A stretch of DNA of 21,576 nucleotides. Origin: Anaerolineales bacterium. Its GTDB lineage: Bacteria > Chloroflexota > Anaerolineae > Anaerolineales > UBA6663. Below the pieces are notes generated by a model. It saw only the letters and a program-made list of their open reading frames with translations, was not told where the DNA came from and did no database searches. Within the stretch, counting starts at the first letter, position 1. Every line of letters starts with the position of its first letter. A program made the translations under genes and the position numbers. The stretch covers positions 1 to 21,576 of the forward strand of contig JAEURM010000006.1 of NCBI GenBank assembly GCA_016789245.1. Reading direction: 5' to 3'. This document shows positions 15,848 to 21,576 of the stretch, piece by piece.

Positions 15848-16978
15848 ATGAAGAAGAGTTTCCTGAATCTGGCGGCGTTAGTGACTGTGGCCGCCCTTGT
15901 ACTGAGCGCTTGTGCGCCCGCCGCTACGCCCGCCGCCCAACCCACCGAAGCCGCCAGTGGCATGGATGCCCTTGTGGCCGCCGCCAAAACTGAAGGCACC
16001 CTGAACGTGATTGCCCTGCCGCGCGATTGGTGCAACTACGGCGCGGTGATTGACGGCTTCAAAGCCAAGTACGGCTTGGAAGTCAATGAAATCAACCCGG
16101 ATGCTGGCTCCGCCGATGAGCTGGCCGCGATTGATGCCAACAAAGAGAACAAAGGCCCGCAAGCCCCCGATGTGATTGACGTGGGTTACGCCTTTGGCCC
16201 ACAAGCCAAGACTGCTGGCCAAATTACGCCCTACAAAGTTTCCACTTGGGATAGCATCCCAGCGGACCTGAAGGATGCGGACGGCTATTGGTACGTGGAT
16301 TATTACGGCGTCATGTCCTTTGTCGTCAACAAGGACTTGGTGAGCAATGTGCCACAAGACTGGAGCGATTTGCTCAAGCCGGAATACAAAGGCCAAGTTG
16401 CCTTAGCGGGTGACCCACGCGCCTCCAACCAAGCCATCCTCAGCGTGTACGCTTCCGCGTTGGGCAGTGGCGGCTCACTGGATAACGCCCAAGCTGGCCT
16501 CGATTTCTTCAAGCAATTGAACGACGCGGGCAACTTTGTGCCGGTGATTGCCAAGGCCGGTACGTTGGCCCAAGGCGAAACCGCCATCTACATGGCGTGG
16601 AACTACAACGGCGCCGCCACCCGCGATACGCTCAACGGCAACCCGCCCGTGGAAGTCGTCATCCCCAAGACCGGCGCGCTGGCCGGTGTGTACGTGCAAG
16701 CCATTAGCGCTTATGCCCCGCACCCCAACGCCGCCAAACTGTGGATGGAGTACCTCTACTCCGATGAAGGCCACATCCACTGGATGAACGGCTACTGCAT
16801 CCCGGCGCGCTTCAATGATATGGTTTCGCGCAACGCCGTCCCGCAAGATGTGCTGGCCAAACTGCCCTCCGCCGAACTGTTGGCGAAGGCGCAATTCCCA
16901 ACCTTGGCGCAACAAGATGCGGCCAAGAAGCTCATCACTGAGAACTGGGACGCCACTGTGGGCGCCGATGTGAAGTAA
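15848..16978 (+). CDS. ABC importer substrate-binding lipoprotein (polyamine/iron/aminoethylphosphonate type)
   Basis: A 376-residue extracytoplasmic binding protein. Residues 1-22 are a lipoprotein signal (MKKSFLNL, hydrophobic core, lipobox LSAC) with lipid attachment at Cys22, then an Ala/Pro/Thr linker. The mature part opens with ALVAAAKTEGTLNVIALP, typical of family 1 solute-binding proteins paired with spermidine/putrescine, ferric iron, thiamine or 2-aminoethylphosphonate importers. Later landmarks are PDVIDVGYAFGP, YWYVDYYGVMSFVVNKDLV and QGETAIYMAWNYNG. The ATG at 15848 was chosen over an upstream GTG at 15755 because it starts the signal peptide and follows ACGGAGAA. The two permeases and the ATPase follow directly, with a strong hairpin between, which would favour extra binding protein. 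The aromatic residues suit a cationic amine ligand, but this is inference. Confidence 0.87.
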   Translation: MKKSFLNLAALVTVAALVLSACAPAATPAAQPTEAASGMDALVAAAKTEGTLNVIALPRDWCNYGAVIDGFKAKYGLEVNEINPDAGSADELAAIDANKENKGPQAPDVIDVGYAFGPQAKTAGQITPYKVSTWDSIPADLKDADGYWYVDYYGVMSFVVNKDLVSNVPQDWSDLLKPEYKGQVALAGDPRASNQAILSVYASALGSGGSLDNAQAGLDFFKQLNDAGNFVPVIAKAGTLAQGETAIYMAWNYNGAATRDTLNGNPPVEVVIPKTGALAGVYVQAISAYAPHPNAAKLWMEYLYSDEGHIHWMNGYCIPARFNDMVSRNAVPQDVLAKLPSAELLAKAQFPTLAQQDAAKKLITENWDATVGADVK

Positions 16979-16995
16979 CGTTTGCTGTTTGTTTC

Positions 16996-17028
16996 AACCG
17001 CGCCGGTGATACCACCGGCGCGGTTTTC
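16996..17028 (+). terminator. Hairpin after the binding-protein gene
   Basis: A perfect 13-bp GC-rich stem (16996-17008 with 17013-17025), a 4-base loop and a short TTTTC tail. It lies 17 bases after the binding-protein stop and 73 bases before the permease start, the usual position for a partial terminator or mRNA-stabilising hairpin that sets a high binding protein to permease ratio. Confidence 0.8.
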
Positions 17029-17100
17029 TAACTCAGCTACGGGTATGACGTTTGAAAATTATGCTCACGCGTGTAAGGTGAGTTATGAACAGGAGTTGAT

Positions 17101-17988
17101 GTGACTGCCCAACCTCAAACACTGGCTTCCCCTCCCCGTACGCCGTTTTCTTGGGCGTGGCTGGGTGTAGTGCCGTTTTTTATTTTCGCCATCGGCTTTT
17201 TGCTTATTCCTTCGCTCTCATTATTTATTGGCAGTTTTCAAGATCAAAACGGCAACTTTACGCTCAACAATATTTTTGATTTATTCCGCGAGCGGGTGAT
17301 TGTTTCGGCTTACATTCAAAGCATCCAAATCAGCCTCACCACCGCCGTCATGGGCGGCGTGTTCGGTTTTTTTGTGGCCTACGCTGTTATTTTCGGTGGC
17401 CTGCCCCCCGCTCTGCGCTCCGTCCTCATCACGTTCTCCGGCGTGGCCTCCAACTTTGCCGGTGTGCCACTCGCCTTCGCCTTCATCGCCACACTGGGCC
17501 GTACTGGTTTGGTCACGGCGTTCATGAAGAACATTCTGGGCTTTGATATTTATTCTACGGATTTCAGCTTATACAATTTCTGGGGCCTCAGCTTCACTTA
17601 CCTCTACTTCCAACTGCCCCTCATGATTTTGATCATGACGCCGGCGCTGGAAGGGTTACGGCGTGAGTGGCGGGAAGCCGCCGAAAACTTGGGCGCCACT
17701 GGCTGGCAATACTGGCGGCACATCGGCTTGCCTATTTTGCTCCCCTCTATGTTAGGCATGATGATTTTGCTCTTCGGCAACTCGTTTGGCGCGTACGCCA
17801 CCGCTTATGCCCTCACCGGCGGCACACTGCCATTGGTTACGCTCCTCATCGGCGCTCAGATTAGCGGTGACTCTCTGCCGAACCGAGGCTTAGGTTTTGC
17901 GTTGGCGTTGGGCATGGTGGTGATTATGGCCCTCTCGCTGATTGGTTACTCACTTCTGCAACGGCGCAGTGAACGGTGGCTCAAATGA
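17101..17988 (+). CDS. ABC importer permease 1 (PotB-like)
   Basis: A 295-residue inner-membrane permease with about six hydrophobic segments and the EAA cytoplasmic loop WREAAENLGATGWQYWRHI (starting near residue 189) that contacts the ATPase. The pattern fits the first permease of spermidine/putrescine or aminoethylphosphonate importers. The GTG start follows AGGAG with 5 bases between. Its last bases overlap the next permease start (ATGA at 17985-17988), so the two are co-translated and should form the heterodimeric channel. Confidence 0.88.
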   Translation: MTAQPQTLASPPRTPFSWAWLGVVPFFIFAIGFLLIPSLSLFIGSFQDQNGNFTLNNIFDLFRERVIVSAYIQSIQISLTTAVMGGVFGFFVAYAVIFGGLPPALRSVLITFSGVASNFAGVPLAFAFIATLGRTGLVTAFMKNILGFDIYSTDFSLYNFWGLSFTYLYFQLPLMILIMTPALEGLRREWREAAENLGATGWQYWRHIGLPILLPSMLGMMILLFGNSFGAYATAYALTGGTLPLVTLLIGAQISGDSLPNRGLGFALALGMVVIMALSLIGYSLLQRRSERWLK

Positions 17989-18794
17989 AACCCTCCAGCT
18001 CAAAATGGTGGGCGTGGCTGTGGTATTTGCTCGGCGCGGCCTACTTTCTCATCCCGCTCTTCGCTACCTTTGATTTTTCCTTGCGCATGGAACGCGGCGT
18101 GTTGGGCTTCAAATCCTATCAAGTGATTTTGAATGATGCTCGCTTTTGGCAGAGTTTTGGCTGGTCACTCTCATACGCCTTTATCACTATCCTTGTAAGC
18201 TTCTTGCTCGTGGTGCCCACGGCGTACTGGGTAAATTTGCGCTTGCCCCGCCTGCGCCCGGTGGTGGAATTCATCACCCTCATGCCCTTTGTAGTGCCTG
18301 CCATTGTGCTGGTGTTTGGCATCATTCAAACCTATGGCCGCACCATCCGCTTCTTTGGCCTAGAGCTAGAACCGCTCACCGCCACCCGCATCCCGCTCAT
18401 TGCCGGTTACATGGTGCTCTCGTTCCCGTACATTTACCGCGCGGTAGATACTGGCCTCCGCACCATAGATGTGCGCACCCTTACGGAAGCCGCGCAAAGC
18501 TTGGGCGCCAACACCTTCCAAGTGCTGATGTGGATCATCTTCCCCTGTATCCGTTCGGCGTTGCTCAGCGGCGCACTTCTCACCATTTCTATCGTCATCG
18601 GTGAGTACACTTTTGCTTCTCTGCTGGTGTGGCCCGCCTATGGCCCGTACATGCAAAACATGGGCGCCAACCGCGCCTATGAACCCGCCGCGCTGGCCAT
18701 TATCAGTTTTGGCATTACATGGGGCATGATGGCCCTATTACAATATCTCACCCGCAACGCGCCCGGCCAAAGCCAAGTGGCGGGTGCGCGATAA
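17985..18794 (+). CDS. ABC importer permease 2 (PotC-like)
   Basis: A 269-residue inner-membrane permease with about six hydrophobic segments and the EAA loop LTEAAQSLGANTFQVLMWI. It is the partner of the permease encoded just upstream. The ATG at 17985 overlaps the upstream stop by 4 bases and is preferred to a GTG at 17976. A 112-base gap carrying a repeat separates it from the ATPase gene, which may put a slight brake on the last gene. Confidence 0.87.
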   Translation: MKPSSSKWWAWLWYLLGAAYFLIPLFATFDFSLRMERGVLGFKSYQVILNDARFWQSFGWSLSYAFITILVSFLLVVPTAYWVNLRLPRLRPVVEFITLMPFVVPAIVLVFGIIQTYGRTIRFFGLELEPLTATRIPLIAGYMVLSFPYIYRAVDTGLRTIDVRTLTEAAQSLGANTFQVLMWIIFPCIRSALLSGALLTISIVIGEYTFASLLVWPAYGPYMQNMGANRAYEPAALAIISFGITWGMMALLQYLTRNAPGQSQVAGAR

Positions 18795-18809
18795 CGAGTG
18801 AAAATTTCA

Positions 18810-18881
18810 GGACGCTGATAACGCAGATAAATGCCGATGCTGAAGCTGGAAATCTGCGCCAAACTGCGTTCATCTGCGTCC
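18810..18881. repeat. Interspersed palindrome (GCGTTCATCTGCGTCC family)
   Basis: A segment beginning GGACGCTGATAACGCAG (18810-18826) is matched on the other strand by CTGCGTTCATCTGCGTCC (18864-18881) with one indel. This ATCTGCGT-type repeat is common between genes in Chloroflexota and cyanobacteria (from memory). It lies within the ABC operon between permease 2 and the ATPase gene, so it is probably transcribed. Confidence 0.6.
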
Positions 18882-18906
18882 TAATCATCAAGCATCTCTA
18901 ACAACC

Positions 18907-19974
18907 ATGTATTTTCTTGAACTAACCAACATCCGCAAAGAATTTGCTACCAGCGTGGCAGTCGAAAACTTCAACCTGCAGGCCCAGCGCGGCGAGTTTA
19001 TTTCTTTTCTAGGGCCGAGCGGCTGTGGCAAAACCACCGTGCTGAGAATGGTGGCCGGGTTTGAAATGCCCACTAGCGGCACATTGCAAGTCAACGGACG
19101 AGATATTACGCGCATGCCGCCCAACCAGCGCAAAATTGGCATGGTGTTTCAGAGCTATGCCCTCTTCCCCAACATGACGGTGGCCGATAACGTGGGCTTT
19201 GGCCTGCGCGTGGCCGGGCAACCCAAAGAAGAAATTGCGGCGCGCGTGAAGGAAATGCTTCACCTCATTCAAATGCCAGAGTTTAGCGGGCGTTATCCTT
19301 ACCAACTTTCCGGCGGCCAGCAACAACGCGTGGCTCTGGCCCGTGCCCTGGCCATTAAACCGGAGTTGCTGTTGTTAGATGAGCCGCTTTCGGCGTTAGA
19401 TGCCAAGGTGCGGGGTGAACTGCGGGGTGAAATCCGCCGCATCCAGCAACAGTTGGGCATCACCACTATCTTTGTAACGCATGACCAAGAAGAAGCCATG
19501 TCTATTTCAGACCGGGTGGTGGTGATGAGCAAAGGCCACATGGAGCAAGTGGGCACGCCGTTTGAAATTTACAACTACCCGCGCACGCCGTTTGTGGCCT
19601 CGTTTGTGGGCACGCTCAACCAATTGGCCTGCCGCGTAGAAAATCCGGCCACCGGCACACTCAACTATCACGGCCAAACGTTCACCACCGGCACAGCCAT
19701 TTCCCAGCCCAAAGATGCGTTGGTTTCGCTCATGCTTCGGCCAGAGGAGTTGCGGATTGGCATTGAGGGCGGCGTGAACCGTTTGGTAGGCACCGTGCAA
19801 GATGTGGCGTTCCTCGGCTCCATTGTGCGCGTGAAGGTGGCGTTGGGCAATGAAGGCGCCACGCTCACGGCAGATATTTTCAATGAGCGCAAGCTAGAAT
19901 TGCCGCAGGTGGGCAAAGATTACACCCTCTCCTTCCCGCCCCACGCCTGCTGGGTGATGGAACAAGGCGCGTAA
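18907..19974 (+). CDS. ABC importer ATPase (PotA-like, with TOBE domain)
   Basis: A 355-residue ATP-hydrolysing subunit. Walker A is GPSGCGKTT (36-44), the Q-loop FQSYALFPN starts at 81, the signature LSGGQQQR begins at 134, Walker B is LLLLDEP (154-160) and the switch histidine is H192 in FVTHDQ. The C-terminal part (from about 230) has the TOBE-type RPEELRIG and FLGSIVRVKV strands found in PotA, FbpC and related importers. It should energise the two permeases encoded upstream. No clear Shine-Dalgarno site is seen before the ATG. Two hairpins follow (19985-20016 and 20029-20065), marking the operon end. Confidence 0.92.
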   Translation: MYFLELTNIRKEFATSVAVENFNLQAQRGEFISFLGPSGCGKTTVLRMVAGFEMPTSGTLQVNGRDITRMPPNQRKIGMVFQSYALFPNMTVADNVGFGLRVAGQPKEEIAARVKEMLHLIQMPEFSGRYPYQLSGGQQQRVALARALAIKPELLLLDEPLSALDAKVRGELRGEIRRIQQQLGITTIFVTHDQEEAMSISDRVVVMSKGHMEQVGTPFEIYNYPRTPFVASFVGTLNQLACRVENPATGTLNYHGQTFTTGTAISQPKDALVSLMLRPEELRIGIEGGVNRLVGTVQDVAFLGSIVRVKVALGNEGATLTADIFNERKLELPQVGKDYTLSFPPHACWVMEQGA

Positions 19975-19984
19975 GTTTTTCAGC

Positions 19985-20016
19985 AGACCTCCGAGGTGCG
20001 CGCATCTCGGAGGTCT
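19985..20016. terminator. First hairpin after the ABC operon
   Basis: An 11-bp perfect stem, AGACCTCCGAG (19985-19995) with CTCGGAGGTCT (20006-20016), and a 10-base loop. The following TATT is a weak tail, so this may be a repeat or a backup stop. Confidence 0.6.
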
Positions 20017-20028
20017 TATTAAATAGCG

Positions 20029-20065
20029 AACGGCTGAGGCATTTATGGCCTCAGCCGTTTTATTT
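20029..20065 (+). terminator. Intrinsic terminator of the ABC operon
   Basis: A perfect 12-bp stem (20029-20040 with 20048-20059), 7-base loop and TTTTATTT tail ending at 20065. It should stop plus-strand transcription before the convergent BMC genes. Confidence 0.85.
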
Positions 20066-20071
20066 GCACTT

Positions 20072-20139
20072 AGACTTCGGAAGTGTGTGCACCTAAGGCC
20101 TGAAGTGATTGGGGCTTGATGCGCACACTTCTGAAGTCT
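20072..20139. repeat. Palindrome of the AGACTTCGGAAGT family, second copy
   Basis: AGACTTCGGAAGTGTGTGC (20072-20090) pairs with GCGCACACTTCTGAAGTCT (20121-20139) at 17 of 19 positions. The outer 13 bases are identical to those at 3132-3144, and the overall length (68 versus 69 bases) is the same. It ends just before the 99-codon gene's stop and may be its terminator. Confidence 0.75.
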
Positions 20140-20140
20140 G

Positions 20141-20440
20141 TTATTTCACCCCTGCCAGCACCTTGGCAATCACAGCATCCAGTAGTTTCTCATCCACCGT
20201 GCCGCCGAGGCGGGCGAGGACGGCGGCTTTGACGCGGCGGGCTAATTCTGAGTTGTTGGCCGCAGAAGCCGAGGGCGCGGGGGCCGGGCTGGCCGCGCCG
20301 CGCTTCAGTTCTACGCCCAACTTCAACGCGCGCTCATAGGCCAAATCCGTGAGCACCACATCATCACTCACGTTCAATTGCCGCGTGCCGCGTGTGTGTA
20401 AATCTTGAATATCATGTTCCGTGATGAAGGTTTTGGGCAT
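20141..20440 (-). CDS. Small BMC-associated protein with encapsulation-peptide-like C-terminus
   Basis: A 99-residue protein in two parts joined by a flexible Ala/Pro/Ser linker (about 50-61). The N-terminal part (1-48), FITEHDIQDLHTRG through VVLTDLAYERALKLGVEL, resembles a short module at the start of some microcompartment-associated enzymes (from memory of EutQ-like and aldolase-like BMC proteins). The C-terminal part (62-99) contains an amphipathic helix, LARRVKAAVLARLGG, and a second helix, EKLLDAVIAKVLAGVK. A linker plus amphipathic helix is the layout of encapsulation peptides that bind cargo to shell proteins. Here it is attached to no enzyme, so it could be a scaffold or adaptor. It starts 2 bases after the shell protein stop, with GGGAG upstream, so the two are co-translated. 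No catalytic residues can be named. Confidence 0.65.
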   Translation of the reverse strand: MPKTFITEHDIQDLHTRGTRQLNVSDDVVLTDLAYERALKLGVELKRGAASPAPAPSASAANNSELARRVKAAVLARLGGTVDEKLLDAVIAKVLAGVK

Positions 20441-20442
20441 GG

Positions 20443-21072
20443 CTAAGCTCCCGGGCGGCCATCAATGGATTCTATGGCTTGCACCGCGGCGTTGCGGGCG
20501 GCCAAAATCTCCCCCTCCGAGCCGGAGAGCCACATACGGCCAAACCGCCCCACGGAGGAGACGTGCAAAATTTTGATGGACGCGCCCTTCTCCGCTTCGT
20601 TGCAGGCAAAGTTGATGTACGCGGCGGGCGCACACTCTAGCACCAGCATCGTCTCACCCGGCACCAGCATACTGCCACGCCGAAAACGGTTGAGCAGTTG
20701 CGCCTGATACGGGTCTACGTTTGTAATCACTTGCACGGAAGCAATGATGGGCTTTACCCGGTCTGAAACTTGTAAGCCCAGCCGCTCTAGCACAATGCGG
20801 CCCGCCTCTAGCACTTCAGCTTGTGAGCGGGAATGCACTTCAAACATGCCAAATTCGCGCTCTACCAATTGCGCGCCCGGCTTGGCTTCGGTGGCCTTCA
20901 CGGCAATATCCACCATGCGGAAGGCTTCATTGCCCGGGGCCATCTCAATGTACAGCGAGGCCATGCCTTCGGTGGGCAAGTCACCTTGCGTGATGGTGCC
21001 TACAAACGCCGCGTACTGCGGTTGCATCCGGTCTAAGTAAGAATAACAGCGGAGTGAAAATTGATCAGCCAT
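20443..21072 (-). CDS. Tandem-domain bacterial microcompartment shell protein (BMC-T, permuted CsoS1D-like)
   Basis: A 209-residue shell protein with two BMC domains, about residues 1-105 and 106-205. The first includes ASLYIEMAPGNEAFRMVDIAVKATEA and VEREFGMFEVHS; the second includes TMLVLECAPAAYINFACNEAEKGAS and VGRFGRMWLSGSEGE. The order of strands and the opening RCYSYLDRMQPQYAAFVGTI match the circularly permuted tandem proteins of the CsoS1D and Haliangium BMC-T2/T3 group, which form trimers with a large, gated central pore and may stack in pairs. Such pores are thought to pass bulky substrates or cofactors. The ATG is preceded by GGAG 4 bases away. It lies between eutJ and the small adaptor-like gene in one minus-strand operon. 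Hexamer (BMC-H) and pentamer (BMC-P) proteins are not in the window and should lie beyond its right edge. Confidence 0.88.
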   Translation of the reverse strand: MADQFSLRCYSYLDRMQPQYAAFVGTITQGDLPTEGMASLYIEMAPGNEAFRMVDIAVKATEAKPGAQLVEREFGMFEVHSRSQAEVLEAGRIVLERLGLQVSDRVKPIIASVQVITNVDPYQAQLLNRFRRGSMLVPGETMLVLECAPAAYINFACNEAEKGASIKILHVSSVGRFGRMWLSGSEGEILAARNAAVQAIESIDGRPGA

Positions 21073-21080
21073 GTTTCTCC

Positions 21081-21130
21081 AATCCCTAATCCCTAGCCCC
21101 TAAATTTTTAGGGGGCAGGGATTAGGGGTT
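21081..21130. repeat. Palindrome with ATCCCTA units between eutJ and the shell gene
   Basis: Two 24-base arms (21081-21104 and 21107-21130) pair at 21 of 24 positions around a 2-base loop. The left arm contains AATCCCTAATCCCTA, the same unit as at 12152-12215. It ends 8 bases before the eutJ stop and its other end abuts the shell-gene start at 21072, so it fills the gap and lies within the transcript. Confidence 0.75.
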
Positions 21131-21138
21131 AGTGATTA

Positions 21139-21576
21139 TTAATTGTGCATCGCAATGCCCAGCGGCGTGATAAACAACGGATTGCTCGGCACAAAAGTGG
21201 GTAGGCCCACATAGTCTTCAATCACTTGGGCCATGCCCGGGTAAGCGCAGGTGCCGCCCACCAGATAAAGTTTTTCTACGGTGTGCCCGGCAATGCTCCG
21301 GCGGACGATATTGGCTACCTTTTCCATGACGGGCCGCACCACCGGAAACAGCCGGCTTTGCTCACGCGGATTCTTCTTCAGTTCCTCGGCCTGCTCAAAG
21401 GTGAGATTGGCCGCACCCGCGATGACGAGTGAAAAATGCGTGCCACCGGTGGCTTCATCCGCCGTAGCCACCACTTGCCCAGCTTGCACAACAGCCACGC
21501 CGGTGGTGCCGCCGCCCACATCCACAATCGCGCCGGATTGAATCTTCAGCACGTTGTTGGCCGCGCTCGGCTCATC
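21139..21576 (-). CDS. eutJ: EutJ-like, Hsp70/actin-fold protein of microcompartment loci, N-terminus outside window
   Basis: The frame is open to the window edge, so only the C-terminal 145 or so residues are seen. The visible part starts DEPSAANN and shows the phosphate-2-like loop VDVGGGTTG, DEATGGTHFS and the adenosine-region loop YLVGGTCAYPG, with VIEDYVGLPTFVPSNPLFITPLGIA at the end. These match EutJ of the ethanolamine utilisation group, a DnaK-like protein of unclear biochemical role, probably helping assembly or cargo folding. EutJ-like proteins also occur in other microcompartment loci, so the name does not prove ethanolamine as the substrate. It is followed by the tandem shell gene, with a palindromic repeat between. 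Confidence 0.87.
   Translation of the reverse strand, partial: DEPSAANNVLKIQSGAIVDVGGGTTGVAVVQAGQVVATADEATGGTHFSLVIAGAANLTFEQAEELKKNPREQSRLFPVVRPVMEKVANIVRRSIAGHTVEKLYLVGGTCAYPGMAQVIEDYVGLPTFVPSNPLFITPLGIAMHN

Noticed and set aside
14781..16915. Minus-strand open frames opposite kinase 2 and the binding protein (14781-15350, 15878-16396, 16475-16915)
   Set aside because: Each lies wholly inside a well-supported gene and shows no family features.
1..21576. CRISPR arrays, tRNA/rRNA genes, insertion sequences, prophage genes
   Set aside because: No regularly spaced direct repeats, no recognisable tRNA or rRNA sequence, and no transposase, integrase or phage structural gene were found by eye on either strand.

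Overview
The window looks like a chromosomal segment of a Chloroflexota-like bacterium (Anaerolineae/Caldilineae type). This is inferred from three things: a Ser/Thr kinase with a Pro/Thr-rich membrane-proximal linker and long ectodomain, several families of palindromic intergenic repeats (including ACCTGTCAGGT-type and tandem ATCCCTA-type repeats), and a moderately high GC with many GTG starts. No rRNA, tRNA, CRISPR array or insertion sequence was seen. The taxonomic call is tentative.

Layout. (1) 2-601: the C-terminal end of an oligoendopeptidase F (pepF), closed by a clear intrinsic terminator. (2) 721-3099 (+): a transmembrane Ser/Thr protein kinase with two tandem, sugar-binding-like extracellular domains. 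(3) 8229-3209 (-): a tightly packed operon running nucleotidyltransferase-fold protein, four-CBS-domain protein, choline/amino-alcohol-kinase-like phosphotransferase, then a dimethylglycine/sarcosine dehydrogenase-like FAD + folate oxidoreductase. A near-consensus promoter lies just upstream of the first gene. (4) 8341-9135 (+): a divergent DeoR-family repressor. (5) 9358-12135 (+): a metallophosphoesterase and an APC-superfamily amine/amino-acid permease. (6) 12247-15593 (+): a second copy of the oxidoreductase and kinase, overlapping by ATGA. (7) 15848-19974 (+): a complete ABC importer of the spermidine/putrescine/iron/aminoethylphosphonate type (lipoprotein, two permeases, ATPase), with an internal hairpin after the binding-protein gene. 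(8) 21576-20141 (-): the end of a bacterial microcompartment (BMC) gene group: EutJ-like chaperone, a permuted tandem-BMC shell protein, and a 99-residue protein with an encapsulation-peptide-like C-terminus.

How the parts may work together (inference). The permease and ABC importer bring in a small amine. The kinase-like proteins phosphorylate an amino-alcohol-like substrate, the FAD/folate oxidoreductases remove N-methyl or related one-carbon groups onto tetrahydrofolate, and a DeoR repressor senses a phosphorylated intermediate. A kinase plus APC permease next to BMC genes recalls the mycobacterial/rhodococcal aminoacetone (1-amino-2-propanol) microcompartment locus. The duplicated demethylase + kinase pairs have no counterpart there that I know of. 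Whether the BMC genes and the amine genes form one system is not proven by this window: a strong terminator separates them and the signature enzymes (phospho-lyase, aldehyde dehydrogenase) are not in view.
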